Shown here: piece after piece, positions 49,945 through 63,221 of the stretch
Layout of the letters: every line of letters starts with the position of its first letter
Position numbering within the stretch: position 1 is the first letter of the stretch
Origin: Glossina fuscipes
Taxonomy: Eukaryota; Arthropoda; Insecta; Diptera; Glossinidae
Direction of reading: 5' to 3'
NCBI RefSeq assembly: GCF_014805625.2
Contig: NW_023998414.1
Location: forward strand, 35,911,859 to 35,975,858
DNA: 64,000 nucleotides
The notes under the pieces: generated by a model
What the model was told of the DNA's origin: nothing
The model's input: the letters and a program-made list of their open reading frames with translations, nothing else
The model's database searches: none
Program-made: the position numbers and the translations under genes

Positions 49945-52354
49945 CTGTAATTGTTTATAAAAGAGAAAAGAATTTTGTTTATTTTGTAAATAAATAATGT
50001 ATCTCTGAAAGGGTTGTGTTTGCTTAGATTACTTCGTATTTTATACTTTGTTTATATATCATTTTAGTTTATTTGTTGTTTGCTTGTATTGCTTTGTGCT
50101 TCACTTTCGAACCAAATACATATTTTTTTATAAAAATTTTCATTTGATTTTCTCATGTATAAGAGTTTTATTTTTTCATCCTCTCATTTCTCCTCTCATT
50201 CTTGACGAAGAATATCAAACATGAGAACACAATTTTTTCAATTAAAATTTTTAATTAAAATTTTGATTTTTTTTTTTTTTTTGGACTTTTCCTTCCGTTC
50301 AAAGGCTAAACATATCATTGCAGCAGTTACAGATATCAGGAAAAGCTGTGTAAAAAAATAATTGTTATCGATTTCTCTTAAGTTTTTCAAAATCTCGTAG
50401 GCCACATATAAATAAGTACTTAGTTGACGTTAAATGCCTTCTGGCAGTCGATAAATGATTCCATTATTTTAAAATGAGTAACCGATAGCTTTTCAATAAG
50501 GTTAGAAACTTTCTATTAAATGCACCTATCATCGCTGTCAGGATGAATACAATTTTGATTACATTCAAAAATTTCAGTAAAATATGGTATATAAATGTTG
50601 TTTCCGTTTCAGGATATATATTTATCATAACATCATTAATTCCCGGATTTAAGTAAGAAAATTGTGTTTTCATATTGCCGGTCAAACATTCAAAATTTAC
50701 TTCCGCTTCTCTAATTGTCTCGTCATCAACTTTTCATTTACCTTAAATCCTTCTCTCTGAAGCATTCGCTTGAGACATGAAATATGAAAAATAGTTACCC
50801 AATCACCGGTCACCAGTCACGTCTGAAGTGAGTGGGGGTTGGCCAGCAATTCACACTCTTACTATGATAGCCTTCATGTATTTTGCCATCTTGGCATCAT
50901 ATCTGGCTTGCCTGTTTTTCAGTACTAGCGCTAGACTCTTTGTGACTCGAAAATTATCATTTATTGCTTTCTTCGCTTCTCGCTTTTCGCTCTTTTTCTT
51001 TTTTTTTTTGTTTTTTTTTTTTTTTTTTTTTGCTTTCTCCAATGCCTTCTCATGCTAGGATTCATATGATCTAAACAAATTTGTATTTACTCTGCTACAA
51101 CTGCTTATGAATAATTGTCTCTTACGAATCTTGTGATTCTCTTCCTTCCTTCGTTGCGAGCGGAAAAAACAAAAGTCACCCAATCTAATATACGTTGCTT
51201 CGAATGGCGGCTACTATGACACTAGGAGGCTACCTGCCTTAAGGCATACTTGGGGAGAGGTTCAAATTTCAATCGTGGCAGGTGTACATACTTGCACTCA
51301 TTATCGATGGTAATTGTGCCTTTTCGCTAATGAAACGAACAAACAAATCTAAGAATTCCTTCTGCTTTCCTATACAAAAACAAAGATACCCAACTGTTGT
51401 GTACGCCACGGAATTCGCGGAACACGTAAAAGCAAATCTTTACTCAACTTTGAATTTTCACACAGTTTGCGGTAATCAGTTGATGATTTGGATAAATGCC
51501 ACAATTTTGCTCGTTAGCGAACCTGACTGCGATAAGAGTTGATTTCTTTTTATTAGGAGGGCAGATATAATCAGTTTCCGAGAATTGAATACTCATTTCC
51601 ATCGAAACGTTCTTTGTGTGTTCGGATGCAATAAAGTGTAAACTGCGGGAAATATTCATCTATGTCCTCTATACGTGCAGGCACCATGGCGTTTACGAAA
51701 ACCGGTACGTAGAGGAGTGCGGAGAGAAAGAGTTGTGTTTCTGAGCATGCGATGTGAACGTGAGAACATCTTGAGTAGCAAAAAAGACCACCGCCGGCGC
51801 ATTATTCCATATGCAAGTTCCGCGGTTAAAGAACAAACATTCACGATAACGTATCATGTAATTTATGGACAAGTTTTACGACAAATGGGTGAGAGTGTCG
51901 AGCAGCTGAATAGTTTGATTGGCGGACAGAACTCTTTTAATTTTATAGAGCACTATACAGTTTTTTTGCATTTCCGTAGAACACTTGCCGTGCATGTATT
52001 TAAACATAAGCACATCCCCGTTATCCACTGCTCAAAAGTGTCGAAGGTGTTTGATGCACTTTGGTAGCATATGTGTACATGATCCCCCCGTTGTATGCGG
52101 TCGATTATCTCAAAACACATCTTGAAAGTCGGTGCACTCACATTATATTCTAATTTTTGAAAGTATATAAACGGTGTAAATAATGCGATAATTGACTGTG
52201 GTGAAGTATTTCTTGCACAGCGTAAATAAACCTACGCCCTTGACTCCTCCTTCCGACACTTTCAAGACGTGTTTTGTTTAGCTCACATCACTTTGTATTC
52301 TCATGACCTGAACATCAAGAGCTGCCCCGATTCTTCTACATTGACCGCATCAAA

Positions 52355-52385
<31 letters not shown>

Positions 52386-53837
52386 GAGACAAACGATATC
52401 ACTGAGTATTGTTCGCATCGCTATTCAATCTGTTTAAGGTCTCGATATAGTGCGCAACGCATGATGGAGCGTTTACGGTTTACTTCGGTACTCTAAGATT
52501 TTTTGTTGACACAACGTGCTCGTTGGCGTCAGAGGAAAGTGTGGGGCTTTCTGTCACGCGCTGAAGATCGTTGATGAAGACCAGCGAGAGAAGCAAACAA
52601 AGAACACGCTCTTACATGCTCGACTATTTAAGGCAAAATCACTGAGCAGGATTTCCTCGATTAATTTTTAGAAATTTCATGTCCTGCCCTTGCTAGCAGT
52701 AAAAAAATATCCCTTTTCTATCGTTCCTGGAAATACCTTATAACTTCTTAATCGTCCTGCCAAGTTTCGACATTTGATTTAAGGGAACGTGTTCACTGCT
52801 TTTAAAAAGTGGATAACTTGAAATTTATTACAGTATAAATGGAGATTTATTTCAAAAACTTAAGAAGAAGAAGAATTAATTGAATTCTTATTGAATTGCA
52901 ATTACATAAGAAATAATTATTTACGCGCATATAATAAGTTTTTTTTTGGGAAATCGTCAATTGATTCATTTACTTGAAGCCATACGCATCTCAAGTGAAT
53001 CTTAACACTGAATCCCAGCTAATCAATGCGGTGGTATGCGAATCATGAAACCATTCGAATATTGCTTTCCTCCTTTAAAAAGAGAATGATTCTTGGCATG
53101 GATGAGATTGGTGCAGTCATCACTCTAGGCTTCAATTACAAAGTGAACTGGGCCCGTCAAAGTAGTTTATGTTACATCCGTTCACAAATTTGTGTTTCCG
53201 GCCGCCAAATTGAAATGGTTGTTATAGGTATGAATGAATGAATGAATGCTTAGCAGTTATGTAAACTTTTTTTGATCTCCTTCCACAATGCAAATCTCTT
53301 TTGTTTAGTGAACGAATTTGGCAAAGAGTTTGGAAAATCGTCTAAAAATTAAGGAATAGACTGAAGGAAAAGCATAAAATGATTCACTGGTTCCTCTTAC
53401 TCTTACACTGTTGAGCATGTTTCTGCAGATATAGATGTACGGGTGTAAGGCATACATGCATGCATGAAATACGTAAACTGAAAATAATTAGCTTTTATAT
53501 GGTAGAGATGTGAACTCTTTCTTTCAAAAAAAAAATAAAAATAAAAATAAATAAATAAATAAATAAATAATAACAATAATAATAAAGATAGTAGTAATAA
53601 AATAAGAAAGAGAAATTCTTTCGAAATTCATATAAATTCAAAAAAGCAATCAAAAACATAGTCTTTCCTATATATGAATGTATGTACGGCAAGCTTATGC
53701 GCGGGCATATATGATTAGGTTATATGTAAATTTTATAAATCATTTACGTCTCGTAACCTATAGCGATTGTTGTAATTTTTGTGATTGTATATAAGGGGAG
53801 AATGGTCGACATGAAAATAAAATTTATATTCACTTAC
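49945..53837 (-). other. Intron of the dpr gene (3.9 kb)
   Basis: Bounded by GTAAGT at its 5' end (53837) and TTACAG at its 3' end (49945). It contains poly(T) (50271-50282, 51000-51030), a GA run (52354-52390) and degraded sequence at 51660-52140 with open frames on both strands that I could not identify. Confidence 0.8.
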
Positions 53838-54006
53838 CATCAACGATATGTACTCGAACTGTAGTCGGATTTGCATTTGAAGGCGTACACGTGTAAAAAC
53901 CCGAGTCAGATTGTATGGCTTTCTGCACTAATAGACGACTCGTAGTTAATATACCTTTCTCAGTAACTAATGATATGCCGCCTCGTGGTGAATCGAAATT
54001 TATTAC
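53838..54006 (-). CDS. dpr-family gene, exon for the second half of Ig domain 2
   Basis: 169 bases in phase 0 at the start and phase 1 at the end, with an acceptor (TTAATAG) and a donor (GTAAGT). It encodes the hallmark Dpr motif INFDSPRGG, then SLVTEKG, then the strand bearing the second Ig cysteine (DSGFYTCTPSNANPT) and VRVHIVDG, which continues into GEHPAAM in the next exon. The YxC motif and the SPRGG signature are diagnostic for the Dpr family. The wording resembles the Dpr4/Dpr5 group in my memory, but I cannot fix the paralogue. The protein is extracellular and neuronal. Confidence 0.95.
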
Positions 54007-54324
54007 CTATTAAATAAGTAAGTAAATCATCATATTATATATGCTTGCGTGCATTTCGATTTTATATGAATCCTGACAGAGTAAAATGTAATATGTATTT
54101 CATATAGCAAAAGATTTTCTTATCATAAAGTAAATGAAAAGAAAGAAATTTTTATATTTTTTATTATCTCTTATTATATATAAAATAGGATATATTATGA
54201 AAATTAAAAAGAAAACATAAATACTAACATACACATACACATACGTTCATACATACACAAATCAGATAACTACAGATTACGGTAGCTTAGCAACAGCTAT
54301 TACTCATAAGTCTTATGACTTATC

Positions 54325-54380
<56 letters not shown>

Positions 54381-56201
54381 TATTTGTTTGGCAACAGATT
54401 TAAAATTATGGCACAAAAAAAAAAAAAACAGATTTCTCATAAAATACTCCCAAGTGCAATAAATCCTTACATTAAATTATCTTTACGTACTTTTGCAAAT
54501 TCTAACCAATTTACAATTCTTACCTAATTCGTAACAATAAGGCAATTAGCTTAACAGGCAAATACAAATGGCATGAAAATGATATAATATAAGTTAATGA
54601 AATATATATCTCGTCGTTCAAAGTTTCTTGTATATCAATGAACGCTAGAACGCATTGCTTTCACTCTCCTACTCTTAATTGCGTAGACTAAGAATTTTGA
54701 TTGTTGACTTCTACCGGAACTTGGCCGAAAACTGAAGTTCACAGCTCTACACACTTCCCGTCCAGTTTCAACTAATCATAAGTGAAAGGCTGAATAAAAA
54801 AAAAAAAAAAAAAAAAACGCTTTAATCGTATATTTCGCAGCTTAATGTCTATTCCCTCTTGTTCGTTATTCGCCTCGTCTGAAATATCTCCATCGTCCAG
54901 GCAAACTATTCCTAATCAATCAAGATATACTTTTAATTATACGAATTGTTGAGCTCATCCTAATCGAAGAGACTAACTAATATTGTATATCAATCTGAAT
55001 CAATTAATCGCTTACGGATATAGCAGCTTTGCCATTTCTTCACCGGTAGCTGGGTTTAAAACCATTAAGGACCAACTTACACCTTAGCCTAATTTACACC
55101 CTAAGTTAAAATGAATAAAAGATCTGAATAATAAATTGTTTAAAAGATGATAAAAGAAAAAAACAGCTCTGCAGTAGTGGTAGTCGACCTATTTCTCTCA
55201 AATATCATTGCTGCAGATATTTGCTTAAGATGAAATCTATCGTTCTAAGTAACCCAAACTGATTGTATAAATTTTTTAACTTTACAAGAAGAGCTACTTC
55301 ATTGTCGATTTGATGGTTCTACAACCACCGATGCTCCTATAATTTCAAACATTTTTGCTAGGCTCGTTCAACACACCCTTACATTGATTAATGGTAATGG
55401 GGTCCGCCCACTTTACTTATCTGTATCAAATAAATAATTGTATATGTTTTCCGTAGAATAAATATTTCTGATAAGGCGAATAATGGCCGCAATGATCTCA
55501 CGGACTTCATTGCTTTTTTGCGCTTCTATTCAGTCATTACTCGGAAACAAGCAAATTTCCTCTCTTTTGGAAGATTAGTTTTACTCTCTCCTAGAAAAGG
55601 GGTAGTATATGTGCTAATGAAAACTACAGATACATTGCTTATATGATGTAATGCATCAATCAAACAATTTTTACTTGAACATATTCTAGCTGCTCGAATC
55701 AGCCAAGCCATCACGACCATTATTTCTCTTTGCCAGTACGTACTTCTAAACGGCAAATCAGCTTTCACAAATCTTCTGAAATTGCCATTAAAGTAAAGAA
55801 ATGCGGAAATGGACTGGTGTGTCTATCTGTGCGTCTGGCCATGCATCTGCACTCACTCCATATTATAGAGGATGAAAATTTAGTTTTTTTACTTTTTCTT
55901 ACGATAGCACTGATGATGGGTTTAGAAGATTCTGGGAAACTGATTTTCTTCTTCGATATAATTACTGAATATGAATAAGTTTGCCGTTACTTCTATTTGA
56001 CAAATAATTCTATTAGCATTGCAGTTACGTTCCGCTTGCAGAAATAAGAACTCTATAGCAATAGCGCATTGGTTTAATTCCCTTTTTTGTTCGCGCAGGT
56101 GACAGAGGATATATTGTTTCATTTATGACTACATATATATATATATATATACATATATATATTAATCATATTTTCATATTTATAAAAGTATTGACACTTA
56201 C
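54007..56201 (-). other. Intron of the dpr gene (2.2 kb)
   Basis: Phase-0 intron with GTAAGT and TTAATAG ends. It contains a long AT run (54332-54378), poly(A) (54799-54817) and a GTCTATCTG-type family fragment (~55815-55860). Confidence 0.8.
54332..54378. repeat. (AT)n microsatellite
   Basis: A pure TA run of about 47 bases in the dpr intron. Confidence 0.95.
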
Positions 56202-56329
56202 TTGTCGATTATGTGACCATATAACTGTAGGTGGTGGCTCCGGTGCAAACTTGACTATACAAGTTAAATTTATTGTGGAACCTTTATTAATGTGCAACTC
56301 TGGTCCTCCAATTATTTCTGTTACTGGTT
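56202..56329 (-). CDS. dpr-family gene, exon for the first half of Ig domain 2
   Basis: 128 bases: two bases complete a codon, 42 codons follow, and the exon ends in phase 0. It follows an acceptor (TGTTTAAG) and precedes GTAAGT. It encodes EPVTEIIGGPELHINKGST, then NLTC with the first Ig cysteine, then PEPPPTVIWSHNRQ with the core tryptophan. This is the linker and first strands of the second Ig domain of Dpr proteins, and it joins directly to INFDSPRGG in the next exon. No exon for the first Ig domain or signal peptide was found between here and 64000, so the gene's 5' part probably lies outside the window. Confidence 0.94.
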
Positions 56330-56940
56330 CTTAAACATGTAAAAGAAAAAGAAGAGAAGAAAAAAAAAAAAAAAACAAATCACATTCTTAATCAGAAAAC
56401 TTCAATGCGAATATAGTATGAAATATTTCGATATTTATTCATATTCATACCTTCATACATTCATACATTCATACATTCATACAATATTTTTGAAATTTTT
56501 CCATAAAAGATGCGTATACGGAGCTGCGGTATAAAGTAGATGGTCGAATACATGGTCGTAACTAACAGACGTTGAAAAGTATTTTATTACTGATAAATGA
56601 ATGGCGCAAACATGAACACAAAGAAATTAAAAATGAATTTAGATGAAAATAAGAAATGGAACGAAGAAAAATTGCTTTAATGTTCTATACGATCGGGTTA
56701 AGTTGATAGTTTAGCGATGAAAAGAGCAAAACACTCCCTTCAATGGGATTTCGTAGCTATTTTTATATAGAGTGGAACGATTTAGGCTTAGGCTTAGTAT
56801 GTATCGGCAATAATGTACAAAATGGAAATTGTTTAGCGAAAACTAATCTCGATCGATGGATGATCAAGTATACAAACATATTAATGCTGCCTATATAATA
56901 TATATGCGCACTACATTTATAGGTTAAAGTGCGTTATTCT

Positions 56941-56982
<42 letters not shown>

Positions 56983-58652
56983 AAAAGCCTTTCACTGAAT
57001 TTCTTCAAAATCAATATCAAACACACGCACCTAAGGCTGTATTTTTTCATGAATTGCCAAGAAAAACTTGATGAAACGTAAAGCAACTCAAAGCTTTTAG
57101 TAGATTTTCCTTTTTGCGAAATTTCTGCATTTATTGATAAACCAACTATTCCGAGAAACAAAAGATGATAGATATGCATTCATTTAAATACGAATGAATC
57201 GCCTATTGCTAATTGTATTATGGTTTCTCCTCTTCTTTGTAAAGCGCATTCTCGTAATATTGAAAACCTTGAAAAGTTCAGTGCAATGCTGAAAGAAGAA
57301 CTTTTCGACTTAAGATGATACTCTCGCGGCGCTATGTCCAACCATTGTGATAAAATGGCAATCACTGTAGCATAACCATAAGCAATTAAAAGAGATATCG
57401 CCGATAGATTTGAGAGAGACCTCAAAGAGATTCGAAGGTGCGCATTTTTATGGCCGGCCAGTTAAGGTGACAATACACTGCATGCAGTTCGTGGTGAAAT
57501 TCGGAAGGAAGTGAACACTTATCGTATGTATCGTTTACCGTATCTCTTAAGCGAATTCTGAATCGCTTATACGATATCCGTGATGGCGTCAACGGTGAAG
57601 CCATGAACACTCTAATAATCTCTTTCTAACGAATATTGTTTTCTTATTGACTTTCGGTTATTGTCAAATCTTTTTATCTATGCATTTGCATTATTCATGC
57701 ACTTGGAACAAGAGATATGAAGAAAAAAAAAAAAAAAAAGGAAAAAGAAGAGAAAACATTAAATGACTACTAAATGGTAAGATGTGTACATTACTCACTC
57801 GATTAGATATGATCAGCTTATATGTTCCACATATCTTTAAATTTCTCATAAATTCTGTATGAGCTCGAAACAAACCAATTACTGCAAGTATATAGCATTG
57901 TATACTTACATGCATACAATACATATGTATTTGTATGTGCATTCATATAGATAGATATGTATGAGATGTAATTCATTTGATATTAACGCAATTTTCTTCA
58001 TAACTTGCAATAAAAAAAAAAGAAAAAAAAAAATAAAAATTTTTTTTTTTTTTTTTTTTCTTTTTTTGCTCTTTTATACAATAAAAAAAAAAAAAAACAA
58101 AAGAAAATGAAAAGATTATAAATTTATTATTTATGGAATGTGTTATCTCAGATAACATCTATCTATAAGCAACGTACTGCAAAAGCTTTTTTTTTTCCTT
58201 TTTTTTTTTTTTTTTCATTCCTTTCTAATGAAATGGCGCATCCTTTCTTATTATTGTTGTGTGCTTTTATTAATAATGTTCGAAATTTATGACATTTGAT
58301 TATAAATGTTAAACTATTCCTTAAGATGATTTATCGCATCTTTCAAGCCAAATAATTGGGAAAATTTTTATTCAGTCATTTAATGCATTGTTCATTTATG
58401 ATTTTGTTTTTTTTTTTTTTTAATAACACAACATACAACAACATTCATTAAATAACTTAAATTCATTGTAGAAGTAGATGTAGAAGCAGAAGTAGAAGTA
58501 ATTGCAGTCTGATGTCAAGCAGCAACAAAAGGTAAAACCGATTCTTCTTATTGCAAATTCTTTCTCTTAATAAATAATTACTACACACATATATAAAACA
58601 AAACATGTATTACTCAGCACATATTTGCTCTGAGGTATTTGTGGACTCGAAT

Positions 58653-58692
<40 letters not shown>

Positions 58693-59901
58693 CTGTAGGT
58701 GTGTTTCCGATTAGAATTGTGTTAAACCGATGTATAATGCTTTGCATCAAGTGGCAGCAGAAGTATCGGCTAATACCACTTGTAGCGTAAGGGTATAAAA
58801 AGCTTGTGACCGCATATCCGTTAAGAACGGTTGTTGGCCGATGACCTTCGAAAAGGCCGTCGTCTTTCAGATCTGCCATACAAGCGTAGATCTGTACGCA
58901 AGTGTTGGGAAGGGCGCGCAACTAGTGCTTAGCCAAGTACGATTAGCCAATCGATATTCTCGAGAAAGAAGAGTTCATAACCTCCACGCAATTGTTAGCC
59001 AACTCAGTCATATGCTCTACTCATGCACAACAATTGTGCGAAAATGCGACTGAATTAGTATTGCATTCACATCATATTTTGTGGAGAAAATTTTTTATTT
59101 TCACTCTTTTTTTTATTTTCGCATTCATTTTGAACTCGATGCGAATTCATCCGTAACTCCTGACTTGGGTTGGATACGTTACATGATACATAACGACCGG
59201 GGGAGGGTGGGGAGTTTAATTGCACAAATACTGGCTACGAGCCAAACGAATTTTATAAGAATTATTTGACAAGCTTCACAGTTTTTGTGATTAGGCCAAC
59301 TTGTCAACTTGACTTCAAATTTTGAGAAATATATCAAATTATATATAATTGTATATATATATATATATATATATATGTACTCCCATATACAAACGCACTC
59401 ATTGCAAATATGCATTAATTTCAAGACATTTTTAAACGTTAACATCATTATTAGTATATACTGCACTAGATAATACTATGGCCATAACCATTGCGGAGGA
59501 AGGGGAAACTAGAACGTTTTCTCAAAATCACAACTCAAAAATTTGCAAAGATTTGACAAATTAATTCAATTATTATCGTAAATGCCTTAACTGTATGCAA
59601 AAATATTCCGAAGGAAGAAAAAAAAAAAAAACATTGGCAGCATTTAGTGAGTTGCGCCGTTACCTGCAAGTACTGAACTTTGAGTTTGAAAAGGATATCC
59701 GTTCAGTTGAACGCTCGGAATGTAAGTTGAATGAATTTTTGAGAACTGAGAGTTATTTGAAAGCAATAAGCGGTTTCTCAAGGATTATTTGTTCCGAGAG
59801 CAGAACGCTAACCAGATGGAATACAGCAAAAAATGGTGGCTCAAGTCATTGCATTAAAGCGTGATACTAATCTTAAAAATAAAAAATAAAATAAAAAAAA
59901 A

Positions 59902-59933
<32 letters not shown>

Positions 59934-61280
59934 CTATATATATATATTATATGTTATATTATATGTAATATAATATAATAAAATAAAATAGTAATAATAA
60001 TATTAAAAGTTTAAAGGAAAAATTGATAAATTATATAAACTCCGTGAAAACAATACCGTAAGATTTTACGCGTATGGACAATTTACGTGATGGCGGTAAG
60101 CTTTATATGTATAGTTCGTGTGGTGTCAGGATGGAAAACGCAATACTTAACAATTTTAGCTAATAAAATAGACATAGAGTAACGTAGTAGACATTATAAT
60201 AAATAAATGTATGTATAAATGTTCCATGAAAAATGATATAACAAAAATACTTCATTCGAATATCATCGTGCCATCCATCAACAAGTATAACTTTTTGACA
60301 AATTAAAGTCTAAAAGTAGTTTTGATATTGTTTTCACATAAACTTTTGACATCTACCACAACTGTGTGCTTGTAAATTTGTCTCTGCAAACACCTAAGAT
60401 ATGTTTCAATTAAGGAAGTCCCAAATATGTCAAATTTTGTAAGCAGAACGCATATGCAGAGACAAAGATATGGGCTTGTATGCGCCCGCACAAGCACAAA
60501 ATGCATTAAAAATCCATTAAATAATAAAATTGAAGATCTTATGTTATGCTTAAGTTATGCATAAGAGCTGACAATAATAAATGAGAAATAGCAGCAATGT
60601 GATGTGACTTGGTCCGAGTCTTTGGATAGGAGATGCTTGCCCGATTTTATTTATTTATGCACTGAGCTTTTCATAGTAATACCGTAAACTTAACATGCTA
60701 ACCTAGGATAAGCATCGATTGGCGCAGATAAAGTGCAGCCTCTTAGAGAGGGTATCTCAGAATAAACTGACACTTGAACCTAATTCGTATTCAATTTTCG
60801 AAGACGATATAATATCTTTTATGGCTTTAATTTAATAGTGTGGGCGTGCTGACATGTTCATATGGCGGCAAAGCTAAACGATTGCAAAAAGAAATATTTA
60901 AGGCTTGCATTACTGTCAGTTCTACCCTAATTAGGGTGGTGGTCGATAAGGTCACGTTTGAGCAGACAGGAAAATTCAGTCTTAGCAGCGGAAATTACGC
61001 AAACAGTGTGCTGCAAGAATTTACGTACAGGACCTACACCAATATGCGAACAGAAGTGTTAGCAAAAAAAAAAAAAAAAAAAAACACTCGTTCATTTAAG
61101 AAAACACTTGTTTGGGAAAGCGTTTTTTTGAATTGTGGAAAAAAACCAAGTTCCCTTTGACTTTTTTTTTTGCTTTTGATTCTATAATTTTTCTCTTTTT
61201 CAAAATTTTATTTCATTTATTGATTGAAATTTATTTTTTGTGTTTCGAATTTTTTTCATTTTTATATTTTTTTAGTAAAT
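56330..61280. other. Probable dpr intron; no other gene supported
   Basis: Holds a CATA-type run (56447-56482), a 39-base poly(T) (56943-56981), poly(T)/poly(A) blocks (58010-58095), an AT run (58661-58690) and an AT-rich tract (59905-59990). Frames at 59595-59864 and 60840-61160 look somewhat protein-like, but I could not support either with splice sites or a family. Confidence 0.45.
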
Positions 61281-61292
61281 TCTTGTAGGAAA

Positions 61293-62216
61293 ATGGAGAG
61301 GCGTAATTGCGTTTCTAGAATTTACGAAGTTCTGGCTAATTCGGGTAAGGAAACAAAAAAAAACTAATTAATTTATGCAACCAATCGTCGGGGAGACCGT
61401 AAAGCCTTTTTAACAAAAAAGTGCATAATTTTCGTGTGATTGATGACAAGAAGGATCAGTATCGTTGTCAGGCGGCATGCACACAATCGAACACAATGTG
61501 TTCGTATATATCATAAAATGTAGTATTCGTAAATTCTTCCATATGTCCTTAGCTTCCTCCGAAAGAGGACATTATGACTAACGAAACTGCTCGGGTACAA
61601 GCAACTAAAAATGTTGCATGTACTGTATGTATGACGTGGCTGCATGCATCCTTCGAACTTACTAAGCGCGTAGAAAAATAAATATTTATTTATAAAAGTA
61701 AAGATTTATTAAATTTTCTATTTGCAGAAAAAACATTCGAGGAATTATTTCAAAAATTGAACGAAGAGGAAAGTGTGGACATGGACGACGTAAGAAGGGG
61801 AGTAAACCAAGGAGTCGAGATGGGCATCTTGGGAATAACAGAGAAGATTGGTATCAAAGTAAATGTCATGGCTTCGAGTCCCGAGGTAAGATTAGCCCTG
61901 TTTATAGAATTAGCAACATATTATCTTATATAACATTTTTTAACAGAACACTGTTCCCGCGATAGAGGACGATGATGCCGACCCCAGCGATGCTAATCGC
62001 AGGCGTGGAAGAGGGGGTGCCCAGATGCGAAGCAGAAGCCGTGGAAGAAGAAGAGCGGCGTCTCGTTCACCCTCCCGGCGTGGGTCCCGCTCCCGCTCAC
62101 GCTCCCGCTCACGCTCCAGGCGCCGCTCCAGGCCCCGCTCCAGGCCCGGCTCCCGCTTCCGCTCTCGCTCCCGCCCACGCTCCCGATCTCGTGCGTCATC
62201 TCGACGCAGAACATAG
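61293..62216 (+). CDS. Arg/Ser-rich-tailed small protein, three exons
   Basis: Exons 61293-61344, 61728-61885 and 61947-62216, with introns of 383 and 61 bases (GTAAGG..TTGCAG and GTAAGA..TAACAG). AATAAA is at 62324. The product is 159 residues. Residues 1-66 are compact: SRIYEVLANSG, a helix FEELFQKLNEEE, then VRRGVNQGVEMGILGI and IKVNV. This pattern of helices ending in two short strands looks like a winged helix, as in linker histone H1. An acidic spacer (IEDDDADPSD, ~75-84) leads to a tail from ~86 that is almost only Arg and Ser with a few Pro, built on CGCTCC/CGCTCA hexamers. Such tails bind nucleic acid or other SR proteins; the nucleus is likely. Candidates are a sperm chromatin (H1- or protamine-like) protein or an SR-type RNA factor. 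No RNA-recognition motif is present. An AG at 61287-61288 suggests a 5' leader exon upstream. Confidence 0.8.
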
Positions 62217-62323
62217 TTGTCGTTGTGTTAACCCTATTGCCACCCAGTCTCATTTCATCTAATTAGTTTCTTTCATTTCAATATCAGTTTTTAAAATTGT
62301 CGCAGTATGCGTATATGTTGCAA

Positions 62324-62329
62324 AATAAA
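62324..62329 (+). promoter_or_regulatory. Poly(A) signal AATAAA
   Basis: About 108 bases past the stop of the Arg/Ser-rich gene; suits its 3' end. Confidence 0.55.
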
Positions 62330-63170
62330 TAAATATATATATATGTATATATTTTTATAGTCCTTGAAAAACACCAAAAACAACCTTGTCTTCGTCGCTT
62401 TTTTGTGTATGTAGAAACAAAGAAAATCCAACAGCTTGGCATCAGGGAATAATATGGAAGAGAACTCGGAAATAATGAAAGCAGACAAAGAGGTTTGAAA
62501 ACGGGGGGAGTTTACACGTTCCGGACTTTTTGACGTTTCTGATTTATGGCAAATATAACAGAGCTAACGCTATTCTCCTTAGATTTGACTGCTTGACCTT
62601 ATGTCATTCATGTGTCATTCATTTATAGGCGCAAATTTTCAATAAAGACTGGCACCGGCTTAAATGTACAACATATGTATATATGCTACAATATACATGC
62701 GTTTGTGTATCTAATGTAAAGTCTTCAAGATGACACAGCAAATGGATTTTGTTTTGGTTTCGTTTCTTAAAAGTAATTTTTTTTAAATTTCACAATTTTT
62801 TGGTCGTTGACGGATATTTTCTACGCCTTTAAAGACATTTGTTTGCACATCTAATATTTTTTCATGGCAGACTAATCAATTATACATAAATTTACAAGTG
62901 CAACATCGTTCCCCTACACTACGCCGACACTATTGTCCTAAGGGCATCAAGAGAATGTATCTCAGCACATAATTTTGTTTTTAAAGCGTATATATGTATG
63001 CTCTATATGTATATATATATAAATCATTTTTATTTAGGAAGAAAAAAAAATTAAAACTATGTCAAGCAAAAAGAAAATTTTAATAACTCATGGGTTCTTA
63101 TAAGTATTCTAGAATTATAAAAATTCTTAATATTAACAAGCCATAGATCTTTATTTTATTTTATTTATTT
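62330..63170. other. Intergenic, no gene seen
   Basis: A/T-rich DNA with short AT runs (62333-62345, 63006-63020). No supported frame. Confidence 0.5.
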
Positions 63171-63175
63171 ATTTT
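63155..63175 (-). promoter_or_regulatory. Clustered poly(A) signals
   Basis: Overlapping AATAAA copies on the minus strand, 40-65 bases past the stop at 63222. Confidence 0.45.
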
Positions 63176-63221
63176 TTTTCATTTATCTATATTTTGTTAA
63201 CAGTTATCCCTATTTAATCAT

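Noticed and set aside
51675..52067. A 130-codon plus-strand frame in the dpr intron
   Set aside because: No domain recognised and composition is uneven; probably a decayed repeat.
56125..56334. A 69-codon plus-strand frame
   Set aside because: Shadow of the minus-strand dpr exon.
59595..59864. A charged 89-codon plus-strand frame with a GTAAGT-like donor inside
   Set aside because: No acceptor partner, start context or homology could be supported.
60840..61160. A frame vaguely like an odorant receptor C-terminus (TGKFSLSSGNY...)
   Set aside because: Landmark spacing does not fit the receptor family, and it ends in a poly-Lys run from a poly(A) tract.
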